Assembly: GCF_905147045.1 (NCBI RefSeq)
Contig: NC_065888.1
Coordinates: 563,001 to 627,000, forward strand
Direction: 5' to 3'
From: Nymphalis io
Lineage: Eukaryota; Arthropoda; Insecta; Lepidoptera; Nymphalidae
Length of the DNA stretch: 64,000 nt
The notes beneath the pieces were generated by a model, which made no database searches, was not told the origin of the DNA, and saw only the letters and a program-made list of their open reading frames with translations. Below are positions 35,501 through 46,400 of the stretch, in pieces. The first letter of the stretch is position 1; every line of letters starts with the position of its first letter. The position numbers were made by a program, and so were the translations under genes.

Positions 35501-37921
35501 AATAAATTGACTGCCTCGTTGCAAATTTATTGGGGTTTTCGAAGCGCAACAAAACAGAAATAACGGTCGTACAGCGGTGCACACCCCCACCATACCCACG
35601 CTGTTTGAGGTCGGGTTCTCTAACATCCGTGGACTCCACGCTAACGCTGTCCACCACCATCTCGAGACATCACGGCCAGTAATGTTGTTTCTCACGGAGA
35701 CACAAATACTCCGTCCTGCCGATGCCAGCTATCTTAATTCGAATACCCGCGTCGGCCGCAGGGAACGCCAAGCAGCCCAGCATCCTGAGCAGCATGATCG
35801 CCGAAGCGCGCGAGATCCGCGAGACGCAGGCCTTCCGCGCCGCCACGCAGCACGGGCGGCCCGGCGCGGGCGGCGCGGGGGGCGCGGGCGGCGGGGCGGG
35901 CGGGGCGGCCGGCGCGGGCGGCGCGGGCGGCGGCGGCGCGGGCGACTACAGCGACGACACGATGAAGGCGCGCTCGTCGCGGGAGGCCACGCTGGTGCCG
36001 CGGGACGCGTCGCTGGAGCTGGCCGCCGACCTGGGCACCATGGTCATCAACGACCACGACCTCGCCACCATGAAGCGTAAGTGACGCCCTCCCGGATACT
36101 GACTTGCCAGTGTGTATCGTTTCTCTACATATTCGGTGGCGATCTCCTTCTATTTTGTGCAATAAAAAAATATGTTTTCTGGCGATCCATCGGAGATTAT
36201 TACAAATTATTCACCATTGATTGTAATGTTATAAAAAATTAAAACAATATAATCGAGTCGATATTCACCACATCTAATTTTTCAATAAAAAATTCTAAAT
36301 ATGGCTCTGAGATTATTTCATGTCAATTTATCATTATTTTTCACTTATCGCAATGTTTGAAGAATCTAACATATAAAAATATTATACGAATTAATAAGTA
36401 GTATTTTTTTATTTGTTGTAATTAATTCGTCATATCCATATATTAGTAAAGTATAAAACAATAGTTATTATGCCAATCGGTCAAATTTGCTAATAATTTC
36501 ATCAATTTCTATGATTTCCAGGACACGATACGGATCCCATGGACACGAACCGGCCTAAATACAGGCCGCTGTTCCTGGAGCACTTCGAGAAGAAGGAGGT
36601 GAACCATCTCAGCATGGCCGCCACCAACGGTACCCTCACCGGGCCTCTCAGACTGTCGGACGAAGAGAGGTACGGCGAACACGAGTATTGTAAAAATATA
36701 CGTGATGTAATACTTTTTAAACGTTGACGTTTACAAATCGATAAGTCGGTACTCTTGCTATTGATAAATAATTAATCGATTTCGGCCACGGCGCCCACAC
36801 TCGAGGGACACGGGATGACAATCCGACATGTCCGGAGAGCATCGGCGCCAGACCGCCGTCTGCACGGACTGCTACCATTAGCGAGCTCGTCACGTAATGA
36901 GCTCGTGCGTGTGGAGGCGCGACAGTGACGAGTGTGTGTCCGCAGGGCGGCGCCGGCGGAGGTCGCGCCGCTGCAGCGCGCGCTGCTGGACGACGGGAAC
37001 TTCGAATTCGTAAGTCAACTGCACGTCGTCACTCTGCTCGCGCTGCGGCCCCGTAAGTGCGCACCCCCTCCCCCGCCGGCCCCCCGCCGGCCCCCCGCCG
37101 GCCCCCCGCCACTAACCGTTTCCGACTAACAAACACGTCCACATTCCACAAGAGTCTGTTGTTCTATCGTCGGGACGTACTCCGGCTCCGGATTTATACT
37201 GTTCCGTTGAAACCTTTCATCTAGGAAGATCTTCGAATTTAAATATTTTGTATTCAATTATTAGTTAATATTTATCTTTAAAAATATATATTTATACGGA
37301 CATATTTTTATGCTAACGATACTACTTTACTCTTTTATATATATGTTTTTTCAAGTAACTAATTAAGTTTAAACTAACATCACCAAGTTGTTCACTAACA
37401 TTAACATTTCTATTTTAAAAAATATATTTTTATTTATCTTTTATTAATAAAATCTTGAAACAGTTTAAATGCTACTTACGGGGCTCTTTGGTAGAATTTA
37501 GCGATAAATTAAGCACTCTGGTAAAAATTGTAACTAGCTCTCTATTGCTTTAAAAATATCCAATGGTTGCCGCTACACACGGTTCGTGTTCAATTGACCC
37601 AACGTTTCAATGAGAGTTGAAAGGTGACCATTTCAATTGGCTCCTGCTGCTTCAATTGGTTTGAAAATATTAGCAGACCATTCGAATCGTTTCGACGTAG
37701 TAGTCGCTCGACCGAGTTGAGCTCGCGCCGACGCGCGCAGTAATGAGTGTGACGTGCGGCAGCTGTCGTTCCTGTCGGAGGGGGAGCTGGAGGCGTGCAT
37801 GGCGCGCCTGGACGCCGAGATGGAGGCGGAGATCGAGCGCCTGCACCAGCGGTACGAGCGCAAGCGCCGCCCCATCCTCGACGCAATCTCGCTCAAGCGG
37901 AAACGCCAGCAGAACTTCTAG
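16033..37921 (+). CDS. hpo: Hippo kinase (MST1/2, STK3/4 orthologue)
   Basis: Ten exons: 16033-16055, 32594-32696, 33754-33912, 34317-34544, 34959-35167, 35370-35479, 35762-36076, 36522-36669, 36946-37009, 37763-37921. Phases agree throughout, giving 505 residues. The kinase domain spans about 26-277: GEGSYGSVYK glycine loop (33-42), Lys55 in AIKQVP, HRDIKAGN (143-150), DFG (163-165), activation-loop Thr179 in RNTVIGTPFW. The linker has a Gly/Ala-rich tract and TM motifs (DDTMK, GTMVIND, ATMKR) of the kind that dock MOB1 when phosphorylated. The SARAH domain at the end contains FEFLSFLSEGELEACMARLD and finishes KRKRQQNF. Hippo with Salvador phosphorylates Warts and Mats to restrain Yorkie and tissue growth. 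Exon 1 encodes only MTENSSK plus two bases. A second possible first exon lies at 22926-23053. Confidence 0.97.
19595..19765 (+). mobile_element. Helitron-like non-autonomous fragment
   Basis: Contains CATTATAAATGCGAAACTAA, CTGTCTGTTACGCTTTCACG and GGCTAAACCACTGAATAGAT, the 5' body of a very common lepidopteran non-autonomous Helitron-like repeat. The GCGGACGAAGCCGCGGG end is missing, so the copy is 3'-truncated. Family assignment is from memory. Confidence 0.6.
20107..20178. repeat. Near-perfect inverted repeat, 34-bp arms, 4-bp loop
   Basis: Left arm 20107-20140 (TAATTAAGCGAATTTGTTTT then CTATATAATTCATG) is the reverse complement of right arm 20145-20178 except at one base (CTATAT against CTTTAT). 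The loop is ATAA. A second short palindrome (ACGAGCAT-A-ATGCTCGT) follows at about 20180-20196. It could be a foldback MITE relic or a hairpin RNA source. Pairing is almost perfect, unlike most conserved pre-miRNAs. Confidence 0.9.
21636..21945. mobile_element. hAT-type MITE
   Basis: Starts CAGCCATACTCAACC and ends GGTCGAGTACTGCTG, imperfect 15-bp terminal inverted repeats that begin CAG as in many hAT elements. The sub-terminal text CGGCGGGCCGCAGGTCGAG is typical of insect hAT MITEs. It is 310 bp with no coding capacity. The flanking 8 bp (GTCTATAC and GTCCTACA) are only a weak target-duplication match. Confidence 0.65.
22101..22176 (-). mobile_element. RTE LINE stub with 11-bp target-site duplication
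   Basis: A 76-bp piece matching the 3' end of the RTE element in NOMO (reverse complement of about 9660-9738), strongly 5'-truncated. It is bounded by AATGTATACTT at 22090-22100 and 22177-22187. Its 3' end, GGCTGTTGATTG, is identical to that of the NOMO copy. Confidence 0.88.
22926..23053 (+). CDS. hpo: Candidate alternative first coding exon of hippo
   Basis: An open frame from ATG 22926 to a good donor (CAGGG|GTAAGC at 23053) ends two bases into a codon, as exon 1 does, so it joins hippo exon 2 in frame: ...ERMDANERPQG then ELKKLSEESL. It begins MDEEGRLVFWKGGMWEGG and has in-frame ATGs at 22965 and 23028. The last would give a nine-residue leader, MDANERPQG. An in-frame TGA at 22908-22910 closes the frame upstream. 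A CpG-richer stretch from about 22380 (GTGAGCCGGCGCAAGGGACG) could be its promoter or 5' UTR. Transcription is not shown by sequence alone. Confidence 0.5.
23560..23700. repeat. Lepidopteran LINE 3'-tail-like repeat
   Basis: The block CCTTTATTGCACACACTTTA followed by ATGCCAAGGCGGCCTTATCA and CCAGGCAACCTCTGTAAAGA resembles a dispersed repeat seen in many lepidopteran genomes. Recognised from memory; no boundary or target duplication seen. Confidence 0.4.
24425..24525 (+). mobile_element. SINE C fragment
   Basis: Matches the middle of SINE C (GTCGTGTCGGATTGCC, TGCATCTGTGTTTGCC, CACACTTGAGTGCTATAATA), as in the fuller copies at 49705 and 51655. Both ends are missing. Confidence 0.7.
24890..25050 (-). 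mobile_element. SINE A, degraded
   Basis: Old, diverged copy recognised by TGAGATGAGTAGGTGGAATC, CACCCAGACAGACACAAAAC and CCTACCACCATG, equivalent to the left end of SINE A read in reverse. Confidence 0.5.
25735..26037 (-). mobile_element. SINE B (tRNA-headed), minus orientation
   Basis: Near full-length. The tRNA-like head (read on the minus strand) is at 25960-26037, with a B-box-like GGCTTCAAACCCGGGCAAAC. The body has GAGGAAACCTGCATGTGTC, and the 3' end lies in the GTCCCACTGCTGGGCCTTAG block. Same family as 46729 and 54995. Confidence 0.8.
26400..26630 (+). mobile_element. GC-rich LINE-derived fragment (tentative)
   Basis: A GC-rich island with CCGATGTCCAAGGCGCCGAG, AACCAGCGGTACCCTTTCCG and CGTGACGCACTGACGG resembles the 3' part of a lepidopteran LINE seen in many genomes. 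It contains a 113-codon open frame that looks like chance. Family not certain. Confidence 0.4.
27950..28165 (+). mobile_element. SINE A, degraded
   Basis: TTTTGTGTAAGTCTGTCTGG and GTAGATACCACTCATTAATT begin the copy. AATTACAGGCAAAGAGACGG and GTGACCACTTACAATCAAGT mark its later parts. Diverged relative of the 29930 copy. Confidence 0.6.
29225..29312 (-). mobile_element. Helitron-like fragment
   Basis: GACGATCGGCTGAGTAGTTC then ACGCGAAAGCGTAAAAATCA and ACTCACTTTCGCAATTATAA is a piece of the widespread lepidopteran non-autonomous element. Small and old. Confidence 0.4.
29549..29578. repeat. (TTTA)n microsatellite
   Basis: About seven uninterrupted TTTA tetranucleotides in hippo intron 1. Confidence 0.85.
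29930..30230 (+). mobile_element. SINE A (Metulj-like), near full length
   Basis: Best plus-strand copy. Head GGTAGGGCTTTGTGCAAGCT, middle CCGGTTTGAAGGGTGAGTGA, end CTCGTCCGCCTTCCTATTCT followed by a 17-bp A-tail. In hippo intron 1, same orientation as the gene. Confidence 0.85.
31200..31378 (-). mobile_element. SINE A, partial, minus orientation
   Basis: AATGCGCCACCACCTTTGGA through CTTGCACAAAGCCCTGC, lacking the A-tail end. Lies 70 bp from a plus-oriented degraded copy, so the two are in inverted arrangement. Confidence 0.7.
31450..31805 (+). mobile_element. SINE A, degraded, plus orientation
   Basis: GTGGTAGGGCACGGTAGATA, TCTCAGTTCCCATGGTTGGG and, after an interrupting stretch, TACAGTGCCAATATCTATAG then GGTGACCATTTAGTAAG follow the SINE A order. 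The 31615-31735 part is not recognisably SINE A. Confidence 0.5.
34640..34830 (-). mobile_element. SINE C, partial, in hippo intron 4
   Basis: GATTCCGACCACGGAACATT, AGTGATTAGCCAACTTCACA, a CACACA-rich stretch, then CAACGAGACGGTAAATTTGA and CGACCGGAATGAGTTCAGG. This is the reverse complement of the 3' two thirds of SINE C. Confidence 0.7.
35520..35740 (+). mobile_element. Non-LTR LINE endonuclease fragment in hippo intron 6
   Basis: One frame reads FEVGFSNIRGLHANAVHHHL and then RPVMLFLTETQILRPADASYL, the start of an apurinic-type LINE endonuclease. Neither ORF1 nor the reverse transcriptase is present, so it is cut at both ends, unlike ordinary 5'-truncated LINEs. The homology stops about 25 bp before the exon 7 acceptor at 35761. 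The 167-codon open frame here runs into exon 7 in the wrong frame and is not a host gene. Confidence 0.75.
36785..36850 (-). mobile_element. SINE C remnant in hippo intron 8
   Basis: TTCGGCCACGGCGCCCACAC then GACAATCCGACATGTCCGGA aligns, with many changes, to the reverse of SINE C. Weak call. Confidence 0.4.
37070..37112. repeat. hpo: 11-bp GC-rich minisatellite in hippo intron 9
   Basis: GCCGG recurs at 37075, 37086 and 37097, and GCCAC at 37108, giving an 11-bp period (GCCGGCCCCCC) over about 3.5 copies, just 60 bp past the exon 9 donor. Confidence 0.85.
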
Positions 37922-39683
37922 CCGCCACGCTGTGAGCCCCCGGGCAGGCACCACCGCCGCAGGTACCGCCGCCCCCCACCGACGATTACATATTCTAGAT
38001 AACATGATAAAGAAATGGAAAATTTCAGAAGGAACTCAAAGTATGTGATTGCGTTCTGATCAAAATATTTCTGCTAATTATTTTTTTATCAATTCTAGGA
38101 TTGCCGACGCCCCGTCGGCCTCGCTGCCCGCAAACGGTTCATTTTCGAATCTTCTCATTTTACATGCTTTGAAGTAATACTGAAATTGGCGCTGATTACC
38201 AAACGTAGTCTCGGATCAGCTTAAGCGAACTCTTTAGTTTAGTGATTTATTGAAATCTTACAAAGATCTTTTTTTTTACTAATGATAATGAAAAAAGACC
38301 GATTACCTTTTGTACTAAAACGACTAAAAGAGTACTAAAGAACTACTAGCTGTTAGTAAAAAAAAAATATTACCTTATTACAAACTTTTCTAGAAATATC
38401 CAAAAATATAATTGATTGAATATTTTTGTTTCATACTGAGTTCAAAACATTTGAATTTGAGTTGGAGTAACATTTAACGTACGTACGTATTGCTTACCAA
38501 GCTGAGCGATATTTTATCTGCAAACTGTGATTTTTATGTCTGTGCACCTCATTAACTCTATTATGTGATCTGCAGAAACGTACAATGATGCATTTCTTTA
38601 AATGAGTTCTATATTTAATAGAAAATAAGTTTTAAAACTCCTGAACTTCATATTAATTAATATTCATATAAGAGGCAGTTTTTTCATGAAATTTCAAACA
38701 ATGCCTTTACGACTGGCCTAAAATTATTTAAAATTCTATAAATTGGAACTTTTATATTTAGTCAAATAATAAGAATCAGGTGCTCTTAAGTAGAGGTGCC
38801 AAATCGCTCATGAAACTGCTAAAAGTTGTTCCTAATCTCATTCATTACTCATTCGTATCACGGCTTAATCATTTAATTGGAATTTCTCGGCCAAATTTTC
38901 AATTTTCTCTTTAGATTTAAAGCATTTGTGCGCGTGATGCGTAGACTTCGTTACAAACGTTGGAGACCTGTTCTCCTGTAGATATAGTTTTAGATTAAGC
39001 TGTTATCTTAGCTTAGAGAGTAGACGTTGATTTCGTACGTGAGTACGTAAGCTGAGACATATCCGCGTAGTTTACGGCCTGCAGTGTCCCGCTAGATGGC
39101 ATTGAACGGTTTAAAACTAAACGTTTTGTATCACTAGACAGCACAAATACTCCATATTTTTTTATAATAGATCAAATGAAGAGGTTATATGTACACAATT
39201 GTTTTGTGAATATTGATCTAATATATACATATTAGAATTAGTCCTCTAGCGGGGCATTCGAGAATTTTCTTTGTGTGACAAAACCCTTTATAAGAATATA
39301 CGTGTAGTAATTTTGTATGGGTATAGTATATTGTAATTAATTCATGACAATATTATGTATGTAGATATAATGGTTTTTTTTGAGGATTCGTTTACGTGAA
39401 CAGTTTTGTTTCATATTCAGAGACGTCGTTTAGTTGATTAAGTTCCTCGTTTGGATCTCAGGCGTGTCATCTCAATTGTATTATAGATGTAATTCTATCT
39501 TAGTTATATTCACTCTTGTACATTGTAGTGGGTTGTGAGATTCGACAGTTATATATTTCCAAATTTATATGCAAAGTCGATTGCGAACTTTGCGTTAGTT
39601 TAACAGTTTTAACAAATGCTATATTTTAATAATTAGATTTGTAAAAATGTTCTTGTAGAGAAAAAAAGTTTTAATAACAAATA

Positions 39684-39719
39684 CGGTGACCGTTTCCCGT
39701 GAAATGGGAAACGAACCGT
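39684..39719 (+). promoter_or_regulatory. hpo: Stem-loop in putative hippo 3' UTR
   Basis: CGTTTCCC (39691-39698) pairs with GGGAAACG (39706-39713) around the 7-base loop GTGAAAT. The stem is extended by ACGGT/ACCGT outside a small asymmetric internal loop. A compact hairpin in otherwise AT-rich sequence about 1.8 kb past the stop codon. Confidence 0.5.
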
Positions 39720-42099
39720 TAGAGGGACGTTGATTGTTTGAAATGTTTACATTTTCGTGATAAATTTAATATTTATCAAGTTCTTACCCTTTCTACAAAC
39801 CCCCTACCCCCTCTTCCCGCCTGTACAGATCGTATTTTGCTAAATAAATAATCTTCGATTAAATATTGACAAGTTACAAATTTTTAGAAGTGCCATTAAG
39901 TGTAATATAATAGTATTTTCGTACATTCGAGCAATAGATTTAAAATTTAGAGTCTTTTATCTATGGAGCGATGGGAAGGTAATGTGTTCGTCGTGCCATT
40001 TGCGATTGAAATTTTTTCGCTTATATATAATTGTAAGTTTTGAAAATTATTTCGTCGCGATTTTTTGGCGAAATATTTATTGTGAAAGGCGATATTGGTC
40101 AGCAGAATATGATATTATATTGATGTCTTCGATGAATTTATAAATACATTTAATTTTTGTTTAAAATGTAAATCGGTGCTAACTTTTGTTTGCTATTTTT
40201 TTCATACATTATATTTTCTTTATATGTTAATAATAACGTTAATTATTTTTGAGTTGGACGTTGCCATGAAATATTTGCATTTAATATTTAAATATTTATT
40301 GTTGCAATTGATACCGTAATTATAAAAGGATGTCTTGATACCTTTCTGTATTTTGCTGGCCATAAGTCTAAAATTGGCCTACACATACATTAGATAAACA
40401 TTTTCTCTGAAAATTGTACAGGGTAACGTTGTAATATGTGTGTAATTTTGCTAAAAGCGCATTTCGCTTTAATTTGCTCTTTAAGCGATCATACTAATGC
40501 TGTTAAAGGCAATGGAAAGGGAACATGGTTTGATAATAATGACGTAAAGGTTCGAGTTATTTTGAACCTTATAGTGATAAATAATAAGGAATATCGTTAA
40601 TGGTTCGAGCTGTACGGATTACAATAACCGGTCCAATAGAGAGAAAAATAAATGATTTAATTGCATCTAACAGTTTATTTGTAAGTTTGTAAATATGTTA
40701 GAGTCCGTACAGGAGCTCGAGTCGGCCGAGCTCGTTGCGGGCTGCGCGCGTGGCGATCTTGCATTACTAGTGCTGTGTTTTCATATAAATATATATTTAC
40801 AGTGACGTATATTTTAATTGTAAGATTTATTTATATTCCAAGATATTATTTTTTTTATATAACTTCAAGCGAAGTTTGCCGCCAGGTTGCAAACTTTTAA
40901 TTGAAGTAATGTTTATGCGTAGTAAGCAAATTTAATACGGTCAAAATGGCATTTACTAATGTGATAATAGGTCGAGGTGCTGTAAAAATATAATTATATT
41001 ATAAGTGTATTACCAAACAAACAGTAAGTGTTATTATTATTATTATTAATTGAACCGATTTAACGTACGTTATATGTCGATGATTGTTCGACATTTTCGA
41101 CAAGACGACGCTCACAGATGCGACGAAATCGAAGTATTTAATAATAATATAACAACAAGTAACGTCGCCACGCGTACAGACATGCCGGTTATAATTTGTC
41201 GTAGACGAGAAGTGCACTTTGTAACTCTGTAGCCTGTTGAAGTGTTGATAGCTCTACGCATTATATTTTTGGATGAATGACTCACAGATTAAAAAAGGAT
41301 AAATTATAAACACGTTATTTTATTAACCTTTATTTATATTGTGTAATTTAATCTTATATAAAATAAATTTGCTCGACTAGTCGTATCAGTTGTGCAAAAA
41401 ATAATATCGTGATACATCTAAATAAAAACGTTCGAAGATATTTCAGAGCAGGTGTTTTTGTTTTCAATTATCACTATTTGCGTCATTCGATATTGGTTCC
41501 TTAATGGCAATCGTGACAAATAACGTTTAACATAAAGTTGACTTATATACATTTATATAATCTTAATTAAATAAACGAATAAAAAATATATTTATAGTTA
41601 GATTTTCTAAATGAAATAGAACCCAATTTCATTTAGAGAAAGGAAGCAAGTAGCGATTATTAGGTAGGTATTAGAGTATTCTTTTTTCAATTATATCATC
41701 GGTAGCAGGAAGTCAATGTAAATTTGAAGATCATGTCAAGAGTACACAGGCTTGCACAAGGCCCTCCCAGCAAGTAAATGTTACCCATACATTACAAGTA
41801 TATAAAGTTTTGAGAGATCGCTATTAGCGATAAGACCGCCTTTGCGCATCATTTGTTGTTCGATTGTTTCCTATTACTCTCTTATGTTATTTTTATATTG
41901 TGCAATAAGTATTAAATAAATAAATAAAAGTAAGTTAGTCATGCATGACGTAGAGAACTCATTCACCAAACCTTAATATCATAAAATGTATTCATAAAAA
42001 AATTTCAAGTATTTTGAAGAAAAATAAAATAAAAGTTGTTTTAAAAATTATATTAATTTGGTGTTTCATAAGGGATCGCTAAAATGTTTTTTAAATTGG

Positions 42100-42155
42100 A
42101 ACTCTGGCGCACCTTGGGAGAGCTCCAAGTCCAGCAGTGTCATTGGCTAAGAGAC
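42100..42155 (+). mobile_element. RTE 3'-end scrap
   Basis: AACTCTGGCGCACCTTGGGA followed by CCAGCAGTGTCATTGGCT matches, with changes, the last 60 bp of the RTE element at 9672-9733. An older relative of the two precise insertions. Confidence 0.6.
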
Positions 42156-43424
42156 AGTTATGATAAAATAACTCTATACGAAGTTGGCAACATTTTGATG
42201 TTCTTAAATTCCACCGTGTATTTGACATGATTTTCAAATTTACATTATATACAATAAACCGTACGGTAGGTTAGTTAGGTTATCTTTTATCGAGAGTATT
42301 GTAATATTTAACAATTAATATTAACTTTATAAAGTACAATGGTTTTTTTAACAAGTGATTAGTATATAGAACATCTTACATATTTATCAAACTTATTTTT
42401 AATAAAACTCTGCCAGGATATTTATGTCTACGAGAAACAATATTTTTAAATTAAATTTCGAATCGAGATTTTTTTTAATTTCATTTAAGCTCGTTATCTT
42501 TTTACAAGTTTTTCCAATTAATTTTTTCGGGTAATTAGGAATAAAACCGGCGCCACACATTCGACAATCAATGAAGACACATTATTGCACCAATATTAGC
42601 AAACTGATGTGATCAACCTTGTTGAAAAATATATATGAAGTCAAATGAAAACTTTGCACAAATATATAGCGTCAGATTTATAATAGTTATGATAAATAAA
42701 CCACGAGATTTTATTTCCTGACAAATTAATAAACATCTAATATAAATTAAACAAAATAGAATTTAACAAAAGAATACATTAAAAAAAAAAATTTACAAAA
42801 AGGAACAATGTCTGTTAAAGAATATAAAATAAGATCACAGTGAACAAAGATTCTAGTGAAGGTCTAAGTATTAATTACTACACGATACTATACGTTATGG
42901 AGTTTAACTCTTAACTTTAAACTAAATCTCACTTTTAATCGTAAAATAATACTTCATTTGCAAACACGAGATCCTTATATTTTATGAATAATATCAGGGG
43001 CGTCGAAACTCTCGTCCGCAATTGATTATATTATATAACTTTATTTGTATTAGTGGATTTCTTAAAGCATCCTATTTTGAGTATTATGAGAATAAATTAA
43101 AAAAAAAAAATACTGGTATTTACTGTTATTAAAGTGCAACGTTTCTATATATAAAACTTCTGAAGCAAAAATGATTTACTTTTACTCTAAGCTAGATCAG
43201 TCCACATAAGAGTATATATATGGCCATTGTACCAGTACATAACATATGTAAAAATATTTTCTGCTATTAAATATAACAGCAATTAGGTATAGTTCGGACA
43301 CCCCTGAAGTGACTTATATGATTCTATCACTACTTTTTGGAATGTCTACAATAATTACATCTGTGTACATAACATGAAGACTAATAACTATCTAGCATAC
43401 ATAAAACAAAGGTAACGCTCTATA

Positions 43425-46400
43425 TTAATGCCTGAGTATCATCTGACAATACAGGAAGCTGTCCAATACTGAAAAAAAAACACGTTATTTATAAAATCAA
43501 AATGAAATTGATCGCTTCGAAGGAAACATTTTGAAATTTTATGTGATTTTTACACGAACGCCAAAGTGCAAACAGGCAATTTTAATAATAATAATAACCT
43601 GGGACATTTTTCACATACGGCCATCTGATCCCAAATTAAGCTTGTATAAAGCTTGTGCTATGGAAACCAGACAACTGATATACTACTTTTCTTTTGTAAA
43701 TAGATACTTATATAGATAATTACACCCAGACTCAGGACAAACAGACATGTTCATGCACACAAATGTCTGTCCTGGGTGGGAATGTGGGTGGTGAAAGGCA
43801 AGTATCTACCAACCACGTCTTGTAACCGCCACATAAACTGTCAAAAATATATCCCAGTTCTTACTGGTCTTAAATTAATGGTATATTTGCCAATCAGATG
43901 TTATATTCCTTGTGCTTTTATAACACCCATTAACCCTTCAAACGGGTACAAATCAATACATATTGGCGGTAAAATAATTATTTATCGATGAGTACCCACC
44001 CAAACGGGACCGAGCAGATAAAGTATAAACACTATTACAGCTACCAATATAGGACTGCAATTTACGACTTACACGTTTTAATAGCTAACTTATCGTTAGA
44101 AAGATTATCACTATACTTAGATATTAACGACAATTTTCAAATCATAAGTATTATTCATATTTTACCCTCTAAAATTAGTTCAACTTTTGCTAAGAGTGGT
44201 CTTGACAATAAAGTAGAATAGAAGGAAACGTGTGACTTTTTGCTATAAAATGGCTTATTATAATATTACATCACTATCAAGATGTCATCATCTTATTTAT
44301 CGTCTAATGCTCGACGTGTTTCGGGAACGCTACGGTTTCCATCAACAAGGAGCGGACGCGTTATCGAACATTCCTCGACTATTCACGTAGTTTAAATTGA
44401 TTGATAACATCCTTTTGACCGAGTCCGGTCACGGCGGCCATTTAAGGGGAGACTATCTAACTACGCAATTATAGTGCAAAAGTTTATGTGTAAAGCCTCA
44501 CTATTATGAGCCGATGTGAAGGCAATGATATGATGATAGAGTATTCAAGCGCAACACTAAGGCTTTACGTGCTTTCCGAGGCACAGCAACGTTAAAACAG
44601 CCATTCGAAACTCCAGGCTGGGCTGATACTGAGCACTCATCAGATATTCTACCGCCTACCTAAATCAAAACAGCAGTACTTGGTATTGTTGTGTTCCGGT
44701 TTGAAGGGTGAGTGAGCCAGTGTAATTATAGGCACAAGGGACATAAGATCTTAGTTCCCAAGGTTGGTGATGTAAGCGATGGTTAACATTTCTTACAATG
44801 CCAATGTCTATAGGCGTTGGTGACCACTTACTATCAGGTGGCCCATAGGCTCGTCCGCCTTCCTATTCTATAAAAAAATAGAAGTAACAAAAAATAAAAA
44901 AAATCTTAATAAAAACAACCAATTTTTACCAATACCAGAAATTGAACACAAAACTTTGGGAACCACAAGACCAACAAGGCATTTATTTATAATAATATTA
45001 TGAAACATTTATTTAATTTTAATATTATTATAATTTTACACGTAAAATTGACAGATTTTTAAAAAAGAAATAAAGAAAACGAAAAATCAACAATCAACAT
45101 CAATTACTTGTATTTCTAAGTCTTCTGAAATTTGAACATGAACTGAAATCATATAGAGCTCTAGTATTTAAATCCTAAATATTCTTAGTAAAAATATAAA
45201 TGTATGTCAAGGTGAATATGCGAAAGTGGAAACTATGTCTAAGGTCGAATATTATTGACTTACAGTTCAGAACGACTAGTAGTATAAAGAATATTTGGCA
45301 GAAATAAACAATGATACAAATAAGTTTAATGAAACATCAGCTATCACAAACATATTAGATCCTGCAATTTTATATGAAATTATTGGCAAAGCTGAAGCTA
45401 ATAAAACAGATCCATCTCCTGACTCATGGATTCGGTTTCAAGTTGTCAAGTACGCTGATAAATCTCATTTGTGATTGTTTCCAGCACAATATATGTATAT
45501 ATTCGACGGGCCGGTTGTTAGATACTGGCCTATCACGCCGAAGGTTGTGTGTTCAATTCCCACCCAGGAAAGACATTTGTGTGCATAAACATGTCTGTTT
45601 GTCCTGAGTCTGGGTGTAATTATCTATATAAGTATGTATTTACAAAAGAAATGTAGTATATCAGTTGTCTGGTATCCATAGTACAAGCTCTGCTTAGTTT
45701 GAGATCAGATGCTCGTGTGTGAATAATGTCCCAGGATATTATTTATTCTTAATAGTTTTCAAAATAAAATAAAAATAAATATTTATGTGATTTCTGAACC
45801 TAACTTTTCTATGCTCTTAGACACAGTCAAAAAACCATTATTAAGCAAACTCAACAGTAAAATGGTTGGTTATTGATATAAAAGTCACCAGTTCAACTCT
45901 GACCACTCAAGCTATCATCACCATTACTTTTAAAATACAATTTTTGCTTGTTCGAGGATTAAAAAAGGAATATTAGAAATGGTTTGAGTTTAAAAAAGAC
46001 AAATTGCTAGGATTTTTAATTAGAATATCTTAAATACTTACAGTATTGTGCAATGCTTATCAACATCTCATATGTTTGTAAAGAACCTCGGCCCTTTATC
46101 ACAACTTCACATATGAACACGTACACAACCCTGGTAGTCTCAAACAGGGAGTCCAGCAGCAGCCAAGTGGTTATATTCCGGCCTGTGTTCTTTGCAGCAC
46201 TACGGTTCATCACAACACAACTATTCAGAAGGCCAATGGCGCTTGTGGCCACCATTAAACCAGTTATAAAGTAGTGCAACACTGAAAAATGTTAAAATTA
46301 AATAGAGCAGGGTCATAGTCAAAGCTTAAAAAATGATATTCTTACACAATCGAAATATAAAAATTGTAATAAAATTATTTATAATTCCTATTTGACCAGT

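Larger units (their letters stand above)
37922..43424. other. Hippo 3' UTR and convergent intergenic region
   Basis: AT-rich and without coding potential. Poly(A)-type signals occur near 39843, 40578 and 40648, so the hippo 3' UTR may be long. Notable pieces are a stem-loop at 39684-39719, a GC-rich patch at 40705-40765 with a GAGCTCG/CGAGCTC inverted repeat, and an RTE-3'-like scrap at 42100-42155. The gene on the right ends at 43425. Confidence 0.55.

Noticed and set aside
35577..36080. 167-codon plus-strand open frame
   Set aside because: Its first third is the LINE endonuclease fragment and the rest reads hippo exon 7 in the wrong frame through the GC-rich linker.
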